Source: Pseudomonadota bacterium
Lineage (GTDB): Bacteria; Pseudomonadota; Gammaproteobacteria; Burkholderiales; JABEVD01
DNA: 64,000 bases
Assembly: GCA_021848825.1 (NCBI GenBank)
Contig: JAJZTQ010000011.1
Coordinates: forward strand, 1 to 64,000
Direction of reading: 5' to 3'
This document shows positions 57,223 to 64,000 of the stretch, one piece after another (the stretch's first letter is position 1; the number at the start of each line of letters is the position of its first letter). The notes under the pieces were generated by a model, which had not been told where the DNA came from, ran no database searches, and saw nothing but the letters and a program-made list of their open reading frames with translations. The translations under genes and the position numbers were made by a program.

Positions 57223-59106
57223 TCACTTCCCGGAAATGAGGCTGCGATTGACGTTTATCTTGGCCCTGCCCTTGAGTCCCATGAAGTAGTCGGAGAGCTC
57301 TTCTTCCGCAGCCGCGTTTTTCATCTGGGTCTTGACTGCCTGGAGCTCCGGCGCAGAAGGCTCTCCAGCGTCGATCAGCTTCGAGATCCTGACGATGGTA
57401 TAGCCTGTCGGTCCTTCGACGCCGGCATAGAAAGGAAGCTTGGCGACGTCGGCCGACAATACCGCCTTCAGGATGTCCGGGGAAAGCCCCTGCCTTTCAC
57501 GCCTGCTCACATCCACTTCAGGCTGCCACGAAAGGGATGTCTCCCGTCCGGCCTGAAGCTGGACAAGCGTCGATTTTCCCTGCTGCATGGCGGCATCGAG
57601 CGCCTTCTGCTGGACGACCTTCTTCCTGATCTCGTCCGCGACTTCGGCAAGGGGCTTCGTGAAAGCGGGCTTCATGTCGACGACATGGGCCGAGACAAGA
57701 ACATTGGGCGAGACTTCGATGGCCTCGGTATTCCTCTTCTTTTTCATGGAATCATCGGAAAAGACCGCCTTCAGGAGCTTCTTGCTGGAAGGGAATGAAG
57801 GATTGCTGCCCGATTCATCTATCCAGCCGCTCGTCTGAACCTGCAGACCGAATGCATCTGCTGCAGGCTTGAGGCTCGAACTCTGCTCATAGACCATGTT
57901 GCTGAAATTGTCGGCATTTTCGCTGTACTTCTTCCCGGCCTGCTGCTTTCTGATTTCCTGGACGATATCGTCTTTCGCTTCCGCGAAGGTACGCGTCGTT
58001 GCCGGCTTGATCCCATCGAGCCTGATGACGTGAAATCCGAATTCGGAATGCACAGGTTCGCTTATTTCTCCCGGCTTCATGGAAAAGACGGCGTCGTCGA
58101 ACGGCTTGACCATCGTGCCCTGCTTGAAGAACCCGAGATTTCCGCCGTTGGCTGCAGAACCCGGATCTCCTGAATATTTCTTTGCCAGTTCGGCGAACTT
58201 GCCAGGGGATTTTCTCAGCTCAGCGACAATCTTGTCCGCCTTGTCCTTTGCCTCATCGATCTGGGCTTTCGTCGCATCCTTGGCCAAAGGGATCAGGATA
58301 TGGCTCGCGCTCCGCTCTTCGGGAATGCTGAATTCCGATTTGTGCGCATCGTAATACTGTTTCGCCTCGTCAGCGCTCACTGCTATCCCGGACTGAAGCG
58401 TTTCCGGAGAAAACACCACATAATCCACTTTCACCTCTTCCGGAACCTTGAATTCGCCTGAATGATCCTTGTAATACTTCGCCACCTCGTCTTCGCTGAC
58501 CTGCTGCCCCTTGAGATACTGCTCTGGCGTGAAGGAGACCAGGTTCACGACGCGTTTCTGATCGATCATCTTCACGAACTGCATTGCCGATGCCTGTGCA
58601 ACGAAGCCGTCCTGCGCCACTGCCCCCAGCAGCTGCTCCCTTGCGATGTCCTCTCTCACTTCGGATTCGAATCGAACGGCCGTCAGTCCCTGACCTTGCA
58701 GCAGTTTCTGATACCGCTCCTCCGAAAAAGCGCCATCCTTCTGGAAGATGGTCATGGCCCTGATCGCAGAAATCAGCTGATCGTCGGTGACCGCTATGCC
58801 GACCTTCTCGGCATCGTTCGTGAACAACTTTCTCTGGATCAGCCGCTCGAGCACGGCAAGCTTGAACCCGGGGCTGTCCAGCATGGACTGATCCGCACGG
58901 CTGCCCAGCTGTTGTCTCAGGTCCTCCTGCTGCTGCCTCAGCACGAGATCGAATTCGCTCATCGCTATCTTCGCGCCATCCACGCTCGCCGCGTCGTTCG
59001 CGCCGCCGCTCCTGTAAGACTGAATTCCCCAGAACATGAATGTCAGAATGACAAGCCCGAGTATGATTTGAACTATTTTTCTGTTTCTGTCTACGAAATC
59101 GAACAT
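57223..59106 (-). CDS. ppiD: PpiD, membrane-anchored periplasmic folding factor
   Basis: 627 aa. N-terminal membrane anchor (about 12-30, IVQIILGLVILTFMFWGIQS), SurA-like chaperone region (ASVDGAKIAMSEFDLVLRQQ), one parvulin domain (about 265-360; ASHILIPLAKDATKAQIDEA, GGNLGFFKQGTMVKPFDDAV, FGFHVIRLDGI) and a C-terminal region. It works at the Sec translocon exit with YfgM, whose gene is at 36737. The ribosome-binding site is weak. A promoter and an immediate terminator hairpin precede it. Confidence 0.95.
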   Translation of the reverse strand: MFDFVDRNRKIVQIILGLVILTFMFWGIQSYRSGGANDAASVDGAKIAMSEFDLVLRQQQEDLRQQLGSRADQSMLDSPGFKLAVLERLIQRKLFTNDAEKVGIAVTDDQLISAIRAMTIFQKDGAFSEERYQKLLQGQGLTAVRFESEVREDIAREQLLGAVAQDGFVAQASAMQFVKMIDQKRVVNLVSFTPEQYLKGQQVSEDEVAKYYKDHSGEFKVPEEVKVDYVVFSPETLQSGIAVSADEAKQYYDAHKSEFSIPEERSASHILIPLAKDATKAQIDEAKDKADKIVAELRKSPGKFAELAKKYSGDPGSAANGGNLGFFKQGTMVKPFDDAVFSMKPGEISEPVHSEFGFHVIRLDGIKPATTRTFAEAKDDIVQEIRKQQAGKKYSENADNFSNMVYEQSSSLKPAADAFGLQVQTSGWIDESGSNPSFPSSKKLLKAVFSDDSMKKKRNTEAIEVSPNVLVSAHVVDMKPAFTKPLAEVADEIRKKVVQQKALDAAMQQGKSTLVQLQAGRETSLSWQPEVDVSRRERQGLSPDILKAVLSADVAKLPFYAGVEGPTGYTIVRISKLIDAGEPSAPELQAVKTQMKNAAAEEELSDYFMGLKGRAKINVNRSLISGK

Positions 59107-59132
59107 GGGGTATCGCTTGTGATGGGATCATG

Positions 59133-59157
59133 AAAAAGGGCGAAACAGGTTTCGCCC
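59133..59157 (-). terminator. Terminator hairpin in the ppiD leader
   Basis: The minus strand reads GGGCGAAAC-CT-GTTTCGCCC followed by TTTTT, 27 nt upstream of the ppiD ATG and about 6 nt after the predicted transcription start. Such a position suggests attenuation or a very short RNA. Confidence 0.7.
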
Positions 59158-59170
59158 TCCAGGCCGAGTG

Positions 59171-59199
59171 ATTATACCTAAAAAATCCGTTATTGACAG
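59171..59199 (-). promoter_or_regulatory. Sigma70-type promoter upstream of ppiD
   Basis: On the minus strand CTGTCA (59199-59194) and a perfect TATAAT (59176-59171) are separated by 17 bp. Transcription would start near 59164 and run into the leader hairpin. Confidence 0.65.
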
Positions 59200-59210
59200 A
59201 CCCAAGAATA

Positions 59211-59242
59211 AAGCCCGTCACCTGGGCAGGTGACGGGCTTTT
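59211..59242 (-). terminator. Terminator behind the tRNA-Asp 3' fragment
   Basis: A 13-bp near-perfect palindrome, AAGCCCGTCACCT-GGG-CAGGTGACGGGCTT. On the minus strand it lies 5 bp past the displaced tRNA-Asp 3' end, so it is probably the original tRNA-Asp terminator. On the plus strand it is followed by TT and could act in both directions. Confidence 0.75.
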
Positions 59243-59247
59243 CCTTA

Positions 59248-59271
59248 TGGCGGAGTGGACGGGACTCGAAC
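59248..59271 (-). other. Displaced tRNA-Asp 3' end (24-bp direct repeat, att-like)
   Basis: TGGCGGAGTGGACGGGACTC plus GAAC is identical to the last 24 bases of the intact tRNA-Asp at 60485-60508, in the same orientation, including CCA. The rest of the tRNA is missing here. This is the signature of integration into a tRNA 3' end. Confidence 0.88.
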
Positions 59272-59307
59272 ACGGGGCGCCGGCCCGAGTGAAGCCGATG
59301 GAATCGA

Positions 59308-60057
59308 TCACGCCGAGCGTCGTCGCACTGCCATCACTCCAAAAAGCCCGATCCCGAACAGCGCCAGACCTGCAGGCTCAGGCACTACGGCACCCGGCCC
59401 TGCCGCGCCAGCATTGCCGGGAAGCACAGCCCACGAGTAGTAATAGCGATTACGGTTCTTGGCGAGCGTGCCCTGAGCGCCATTGAAGGTAGTGAATTCC
59501 CACGCGTACCCGGGATTGGAAGCGTCCTCCGTGCTGGACCAGTACAAGTCGTAAAAGACATTTGTGAACAGGCTGCTCGCTGGAATGACATGCCCTGCCG
59601 TTCCACCCAAAGCTGTATAAAACAACTCCCCCAGCATGCTGTTGGTGCAGTTATAACCGAAACAGCTCTGATCGTAGGTCGTTGGCAGTTCCCAGGTGTT
59701 GTGTCCCAGGTAATCGATGCTGTTGAGATAGCCCATGAAGGCCATCGCGCCCCACCAATCAGATGGACCTCCGCTTGAGTTGAAGTCACTTGCGCTCACA
59801 TTGTAATTGCCAGGGCCGGCATTATCAAAGGAATTGGGCGTATCGTGAATCGTAGGTACTGCAGCGATGATCTGGCTGATCAGATTCGCATTTCCCGCTT
59901 CCATTGTGCCAAGAAGGTTTGCGTCAGACGACCACGTCACGTTCGCCACGTTGTCATATACCAATCCCGGGCCCACGCTGATCAGGCTCGCCCGCGAAAC
60001 TTGCGCACCCAACAAACCCATCGCAAGCATCGCGCCTGCCAAAATCTTCCTCTTCAT
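59308..60057 (-). CDS. PEP-CTERM sorting-domain protein with Lcl/DUF1566-like domain
   Basis: 249 aa with signal peptide (KILAGAMLAMGLLGAQVSRA) and a C-terminal sorting tripartite tail VPEPAGLALFGIGLFGVMAV plus RRRSA. The body (VYDNVANVTWSSDANLL, TWELPTTYDQ, YWSSTEDASNPGYAWEFTTF) resembles the Lcl C-terminal/DUF1566 fold. PEP-CTERM proteins are processed by exosortase and exported together with exopolysaccharide; exosortase genes are not in this window. GGGAG precedes the ATG. It is the sole gene of the tRNA-Asp insertion. Confidence 0.88.
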   Translation of the reverse strand: MKRKILAGAMLAMGLLGAQVSRASLISVGPGLVYDNVANVTWSSDANLLGTMEAGNANLISQIIAAVPTIHDTPNSFDNAGPGNYNVSASDFNSSGGPSDWWGAMAFMGYLNSIDYLGHNTWELPTTYDQSCFGYNCTNSMLGELFYTALGGTAGHVIPASSLFTNVFYDLYWSSTEDASNPGYAWEFTTFNGAQGTLAKNRNRYYYSWAVLPGNAGAAGPGAVVPEPAGLALFGIGLFGVMAVRRRSA

Positions 60058-60425
60058 GTTTTTTCTCCCAAATGGTGAATTGTAAATGCCATTAAAAAAC
60101 GATCAATTCCAAAAAATGCGGACCCAAGTGCCTTATCGGGGCGTTATAGACCGCTCGAACCTGTTAATCGCTATTAGTTTTCACGCATCACTCTACCGCG
60201 TCGCATAGCATGCAATTATCATGCCTCAAGCTTGTCGGTAACGACATAACATTGATTTACTGAGATGTTTTTGATCAGGATAGGCAGATAGCCGGATGGA
60301 CTGACAGGCAGGTGTAAAATATCTCGACAGATATCTTCTCGGGCTCGCAGGACAAAACTTCGTTTGCGAGGCGCGGCCCGCCTAGTGCTTTGGGGGACCG
60401 GATTCACGCCGAAGCGCCGGACAGA
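60058..60425. other. Upstream region of the PEP-CTERM gene
   Basis: About 0.37 kb with no gene. It presumably holds the PEP-CTERM promoter. A 16-bp inverted repeat ATATCT-cgac-AGATAT at 60319-60334 could be a regulator site. No mobile-element ends other than the tRNA-derived repeats are seen. Confidence 0.45.
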
Positions 60426-60473
60426 AAAGAAAAACGCCTTGGGAAGTCCGTACAGAACGGAATCACAAGGCGT
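60426..60473 (-). terminator. Terminator of tRNA-Asp
   Basis: On the minus strand ACGCCTTG pairs with CAAGGCGT with an inner CCGTTC/TACGG hairpin, followed by TTTTTCTTTT, 12 bp past the tRNA 3' end. It lies inside the inserted segment, so the insertion brought its own tRNA terminator. Confidence 0.75.
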
Positions 60474-60484
60474 CCTTCAACAGT

Positions 60485-60561
60485 TGGCGGAGTGGACGGG
60501 ACTCGAACCCGCGACCCCCGGCGTGACAGGCCGGTATTCTAACCGACTGAACTACCACTCC
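60485..60561 (-). tRNA. tRNA-Asp(GTC)
   Basis: 77 nt, CCA encoded. The minus strand starts GGAGTGGTAGTTCAGTCGGT; the anticodon stem-loop CCGGC-CTGTCAC-GCCGG gives anticodon GTC. The T arm is CGGGTTCGAGTCCCG and the acceptor stem GGAGTGG pairs with CCACTCC. All stems are intact. The 3' half is the target of the adjacent insertion. Confidence 0.97.
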
Positions 60562-60749
60562 ATAACCTTTGAAACAGGGTCTAGCTGCAACAGAAGCGGA
60601 ATTCTACAAGAGAATGCGTTTCGCCGCAACTGTAGCCTGCAACAATGCTGTTACAAACAAGCAAGAACTTTTTTCGAAAATCCCGGGTCCACTGGAGGGA
60701 ATACGAAAAACAAGCGCATCGCGATATCAACCGCTGAGAGGAGATTTTC

Positions 60750-60980
60750 ATGAGAATCACTGCCATCATGCTTTTCGGCATGTTCGCCGCCTCGTCCATC
60801 GACGCGTCCGCCCAGCCGCCAGCCTGGTTTATCGCCAAGCATCCCGAGGTGAAACAGATGGAGAAGAGACAGGAACAACTAGCCGCCAAGGAAAGCGCCA
60901 GGAAGAAGCTGGCTTCCCGGCACGGCAAATCGCACCACACGACGTCCAGTCAATCCGGAAAGGAAACGCAGGGCAGCTGA
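60750..60980 (+). CDS. Small exported protein of unknown function, 76 aa
   Basis: GAGGAG 8 nt before ATG 60750. The signal peptide RITAIMLFGMFAASSIDASA has cleavage after ASA. The mature part is short, very basic and helical (PEVKQMEKRQEQLAAKESAR), ending in a Ser/His-rich tail. Not recognised. It sits alone between tRNA-Asp and tRNA-Val on the opposite strand. Confidence 0.65.
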   Translation: MRITAIMLFGMFAASSIDASAQPPAWFIAKHPEVKQMEKRQEQLAAKESARKKLASRHGKSHHTTSSQSGKETQGS

Positions 60981-61008
60981 AAAACAAAAACCCGCCATAG
61001 AGCGGGTT
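60981..61008 (-). terminator. Terminator of tRNA-Val
   Basis: On the minus strand AACCCGC-TCTATG-GCGGGTT is followed by TTTGTTTTT, directly after the tRNA-Val CCA end. On the plus strand it has no T run, so it serves the tRNA. Confidence 0.85.
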
Positions 61009-61084
61009 TGGTGGGTGCTGAGGGGATCGAACCCCCGACATTCGCCTTGTAAGGGCGACGCTCTACCAGCTGAGCTAAGCACCC
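61009..61084 (-). tRNA. tRNA-Val(TAC)
   Basis: 76 nt with CCA encoded. The minus strand starts GGGTGCTTAGCTCAGCTGGT; the anticodon loop CCTTACAAG gives anticodon TAC. The acceptor stem GGGTGCT pairs with AGCACCC and the T arm is GGGGGTTCGATCCCCT. It lies between hupB and tRNA-Asp as in related genomes. Confidence 0.97.
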
Positions 61085-61122
61085 TGTCACGATTTTGCGA
61101 AGCATTGCTTCGCAAAATCGCG

Positions 61123-61395
61123 TCAGTTTACAGCATCCTTGAGGCCTTTTCCAGCACGGAATTTCGGCGCTTTTGCGGCACTGATCTTGATTTCCGCGCC
61201 GGTGCGGGGATTGCGTCCCGTACGGGCAGGACGATCGCCTACATAGAACGTCCCGAATCCGACCAGCGTAACCATGTCGCCTTTCTTCAATGCGCCCTTC
61301 ACTGCATCGACGACCGCATCCAGGGCACGCCCGGCAGCCGCTTTGGAAATATCTGCGGAGTCGGCAATTGCATCAATAAGCTCAGATTTGTTCAT
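61123..61395 (-). CDS. hupB: HU-beta, nucleoid DNA-binding protein
   Basis: 90 aa, the standard HU length. [20 protein letters not shown] starts the helical body, [11 protein letters not shown] enters the beta arms, and [17 protein letters not shown] with [12 protein letters not shown] completes the family pattern. It compacts and bends DNA as a homo- or heterodimer. It follows lon, the conserved lon-hupB order, with a 151-bp gap. Confidence 0.98.
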   Translation of the reverse strand: MNKSELIDAIADSADISKAAAGRALDAVVDAVKGALKKGDMVTLVGFGTFYVGDRPARTGRNPRTGAEIKISAAKAPKFRAGKGLKDAVN

Positions 61396-61546
61396 GTAAT
61401 CCCCTTTACGTTCACTACACTATCGACAAACATCCCGCCTCGCCAAGCACAAACCTGAAAGGGTTGTTCATAGCATTGCAAGACGATTCTAATATGTTTT
61501 TTGCAGCCCTACAACAGGCAAAGCCAGTTTCCATGCGCTTTTCCCG

Positions 61547-63973
61547 TCAATGCTTGGTGACGACAGGCTGGGCTATCTCCTCGATCTTGGCCGGAATGGC
61601 CTCGACTTCCCCCTCCTCAGCCACCCCAGGAAGCGCAACAGGCTTGCTTTCTAGCGCAAAATCAATGACTTGATCTATCCATTTGACTGGATGAATGTCG
61701 AGCTTGCTCTTGATGTTGTCGGGGATCTCGGCCAGATCCTTGACGTTCTCTTCCGGAATCAGCACATGCTTGATTCCGCCGCGATGGGCTGCAAGAAGCT
61801 TCTCCTTGAGCCCGCCTATGGGAAGCACCTCGCCGCGCAGGGTGATCTCGCCCGTCATCGCCACATCCGCCCTGACCGGGATGCCGGTCAATATGGACAC
61901 GATGGCGGTGCAGATCGCAATCCCGGCGCTCGGACCATCCTTCGGCGTCGCCCCTTCCGGAAGATGGATATGGATATCCGTCTTCTGATAGAAGTCTTCC
62001 GCGATACCCAGAGACTTTGAACGGTTCCTCACGACAGAAAGCGCAGCCTGTATCGATTCCTGCATGACTTCGCCCAGGGTGCCGGTGGTGATGGTCTTGC
62101 CTTTCCCGGGCAGCATCACGCTTTCTATGGTCAGCAGATCGCCGCCGACTTCCGTCCAGGCAAGCCCGGTGACCTGCCCGACCTGGTTCTTCTTCTCGGC
62201 CATGCCGTAGCTGTACCTTCTCACCCCAAGAAACTTGTCGAGGTTTCTTGACGTGACGGTGATGGTTCGCTCGGTCTTCTTCAGAAGCAGCATCTTCACC
62301 ACCTTGCGGCAGATCTTCGCGATTTCCCGTTCGAGGCTCCTGACCCCTGCCTCCCTGGTGTAGTAGCGGACGATGTCGCGCACAGCGCTTTCGGATACCG
62401 AAAGCTCCGTTTCCTTCAGGCCATGGTGCTTCATCTGCTTCTTGATGAGGTAGCGCATGGAAATGTTGATCTTCTCGTCTTCCGTATAGCCCGAAAGCCT
62501 GATCACCTCCATCCTGTCAAGAAGCGGCGCAGGAATGTTGAGGGTGTTGGCAGTCGCGACGAACATCACATCCGAAAGGTCGTACTCAACCTCGACATAA
62601 TGATCGACGAAGGTGCTGTTCTGCTCGGGGTCGAGCACTTCCAGAAGGGCGGAGGAAGGGTCACCCCTGAAATCCGCCCCCATCTTGTCGACTTCGTCGA
62701 GCAGGAAAAGTGGATTCCTGACCCCCACCTTGCCCATGTTCTGCAATATCTTGCCCGGCATGGAGCCGATGTAGGTGCGCCTGTGGCCGCGTATTTCCGC
62801 CTCATCCCTGACGCCGCCCAAGGACATCCTGACGAACTTGCGGTTGGTCGCACGGGCGATGGACTGCCCCAGGGAAGTCTTGCCGACCCCGGGAGGGCCG
62901 ACGAGGCAGAGTATCGGCGCTTTGAGCTTGTCGACGCGCTGCTGGACGGCGAGGTATTCGAGTATGCGTTCCTTGACCTTTTCGAGGCCGTAATGGTCAT
63001 GCTCGAGTATATCTTCCGCAGCAGCGAGATCTCGGCTGATCTTGCTCTTCTTCTTCCATGGCAATTGAACCAGCGATTCGATGTAGTTCCTGACGACTGT
63101 CGCCTCTGCAGACATCGGCGACATCATGCGCAGCTTCTTCAGTTCCGATTCAGCCTTTGCGCGCGCCTCCTTCGGCATCTGCGCAGATTCTATCTTCTTT
63201 GCAAGCTCGTCGAGGTCAGCGCCTTCCTCTCCTTCACCGAGCTCCTTCTGGATCGCCTTCACTTGCTCGTTGAGATAGTATTCGCGCTGGCTTTTCTCCA
63301 TCTGGCGCTTGACCCGCCCGCGTATGCGCTTCTCCACCTGCAGGATGTCGAGTTCAGCTTCCAGCAGACCGAGCAGATGTTCGAGGCGCTTCTGCACGTC
63401 GAATATCTCGAGCACAGCCTGCTTCTGTTCCAGCTTCAACGGAAGATGGGCGACGACCGTATCGGCAAGCCTTCCCGATTCGTCGATGGAAGAAAGGGAA
63501 GTCAGCACTTCCGCAGGAATCTTCTTGTTGAGCTTCACATACTGGTCGAACTGCGCGAGCAGCGCGCGCCTCATCGCCTCTATTTCGTGATTCTCCGTCT
63601 CGTTCTCCGGAACGAGGGTAACGACCCCCTCGAAATGATTCTTCCTGTCGAGTATTTCGAGAATCTCGGCGCGATGAGAACCTTCGACGAGCACCTTGAC
63701 CGTCCCGTCCGGAAGCTTCAGCATCTGAAGGATATTGGCCACGTTGCCGATGCGATACATGTCTTCGGCTGAAGGTTCATCCTTGGCAGCGAATTTCTGG
63801 GCAACCAGGATGATGCTCTTTCCCGATTCCATCGCGGCATCGAGCGCCTGGATCGATTTGGCGCGCCCGACGAAAAGCGGAATGACCATGTGCGGAAAAA
63901 CCACGACATCGCGCAGCGGCAGAAGCGGCATGAGAAGTTGACTGGCTTTGTTCTCGACTAGATCGGACATCAT
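61547..63973 (-). CDS. lon: Lon ATP-dependent protease
   Basis: 808 aa. N-terminal LON substrate-binding domain ([20 protein letters not shown]), central coiled coil, AAA+ module with Walker [13 protein letters not shown] and Walker [11 protein letters not shown], and C-terminal serine protease with Ser in KDGPSAG and Lys in [15 protein letters not shown] (Ser-Lys dyad). It degrades misfolded and regulatory proteins. Two ATGs are adjacent (63973, 63970), with AAGGTGA just upstream. Its promoter lies beyond the right edge. Confidence 0.98.
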   Translation of the reverse strand: MMSDLVENKASQLLMPLLPLRDVVVFPHMVIPLFVGRAKSIQALDAAMESGKSIILVAQKFAAKDEPSAEDMYRIGNVANILQMLKLPDGTVKVLVEGSHRAEILEILDRKNHFEGVVTLVPENETENHEIEAMRRALLAQFDQYVKLNKKIPAEVLTSLSSIDESGRLADTVVAHLPLKLEQKQAVLEIFDVQKRLEHLLGLLEAELDILQVEKRIRGRVKRQMEKSQREYYLNEQVKAIQKELGEGEEGADLDELAKKIESAQMPKEARAKAESELKKLRMMSPMSAEATVVRNYIESLVQLPWKKKSKISRDLAAAEDILEHDHYGLEKVKERILEYLAVQQRVDKLKAPILCLVGPPGVGKTSLGQSIARATNRKFVRMSLGGVRDEAEIRGHRRTYIGSMPGKILQNMGKVGVRNPLFLLDEVDKMGADFRGDPSSALLEVLDPEQNSTFVDHYVEVEYDLSDVMFVATANTLNIPAPLLDRMEVIRLSGYTEDEKINISMRYLIKKQMKHHGLKETELSVSESAVRDIVRYYTREAGVRSLEREIAKICRKVVKMLLLKKTERTITVTSRNLDKFLGVRRYSYGMAEKKNQVGQVTGLAWTEVGGDLLTIESVMLPGKGKTITTGTLGEVMQESIQAALSVVRNRSKSLGIAEDFYQKTDIHIHLPEGATPKDGPSAGIAICTAIVSILTGIPVRADVAMTGEITLRGEVLPIGGLKEKLLAAHRGGIKHVLIPEENVKDLAEIPDNIKSKLDIHPVKWIDQVIDFALESKPVALPGVAEEGEVEAIPAKIEEIAQPVVTKH

Positions 63974-64000
63974 GGCTCACCTTGAAAGTTGTATGGTGAT

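Larger units (their letters stand above)
59248..60508. mobile_element. Small tRNA-Asp-targeted insertion carrying a PEP-CTERM gene
   Basis: Flanked by 24-bp direct repeats of the tRNA-Asp 3' end, this segment (repeat-to-repeat period 1237 bp) separates tRNA-Asp from its probable original terminator and from ppiD. It contains one complete gene and a terminator, but no integrase or excisionase. It may be a satellite moved by an integrase in trans or the remnant of a larger element. Confidence 0.7.

Noticed and set aside
59193-59486. ORF of 97 aa containing AEWTGLE
   Set aside because: It is a translation of the tRNA-Asp fragment antisense strand and flanking DNA, a common false ORF; the same applies to the ORF at 60364.
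62423-63772. 449-aa plus-strand ORF
   Set aside because: Antisense shadow of lon in GC-rich DNA.

Overview
The window is the right-hand part of an integrated conjugative element (1 to 26297) joined to a conserved chromosomal backbone (26298 to 64000). The backbone points to a betaproteobacterium, because the gene orders ndk-rlmN-pilW-rodZ-ispG-hisS-yfgM-bamB-der-hfq-hflX-hflK-hflC-hisZ-purA and lon-hupB-tRNA-Val-tRNA-Asp-ppiD are typical of that class. A PEP-CTERM protein suggests an exopolysaccharide-forming relative of the Nitrosomonadales, but the genus cannot be fixed from the sequence.

Element, 1-26297. The right boundary is a 50-bp 3' fragment of a tRNA-Pro(CGG) gene 97 bp from a tyrosine integrase, so the intact tRNA-Pro should lie beyond the left edge. 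From left to right it carries: a beta-class DNA methyltransferase cut by the window edge; four tiny membrane-peptide ORFs and an HU-like protein; a four-gene cargo operon (2904-7873) encoding an MBL-fold protein, a fused E2-E1(ThiF)-JAB protein, a second MBL-fold protein and a four-TM membrane protein; a MobI-like gene beside three 50-bp direct repeats (candidate oriT); an AntA-type antirepressor and a RecE-like nuclease, each behind a copy of the same terminator-like leader RNA; ParA plus a ribbon-helix-helix partner with upstream repeats; an FlhD-like regulator; F-type mating-pair genes traN, traH and traG; and a RepA-type initiator with five iteron-like repeats and two DnaA-box-like sites. 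It therefore reads as an integrative element built like an integrated F-type conjugative plasmid, with its own replication, partition and transfer functions. The remaining tra genes and relaxase are presumably to the left.

Main candidate system. The 2904-7873 operon has its own near-consensus sigma70 promoter and overlapping or nearly abutting genes, and looks like a self-contained ubiquitin-like conjugation/deconjugation module. All catalytic motifs of E2, E1 and JAMM peptidase are visible. No ubiquitin-like protein, CD-NTase or classical effector is encoded. Both MBL proteins end in a C-terminal glycine, which makes them candidate conjugation substrates.

Chromosome, 26298-64000. It holds a soluble CZB chemoreceptor; purA and hisZ; the HflKC/HflX/Hfq block; der, bamB, yfgM, hisS, ispG, rodZ, pilW, rlmN and ndk; tilS and accA; dnaQ, rnhA, a methyltransferase and gloB; manC and ugd for sugar-nucleotide supply; the yejABEF oligopeptide importer; fabI; ppiD; and hupB and lon. 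Most are on the minus strand in tight, overlapping operons.

Second insertion. A 24-bp copy of the tRNA-Asp 3' end lies 1.24 kb downstream of the intact tRNA-Asp. The segment between the copies carries one PEP-CTERM gene and a terminator but no integrase. It looks like a minimal tRNA-targeted cassette that split the ancestral tRNA-Asp/ppiD neighbourhood.
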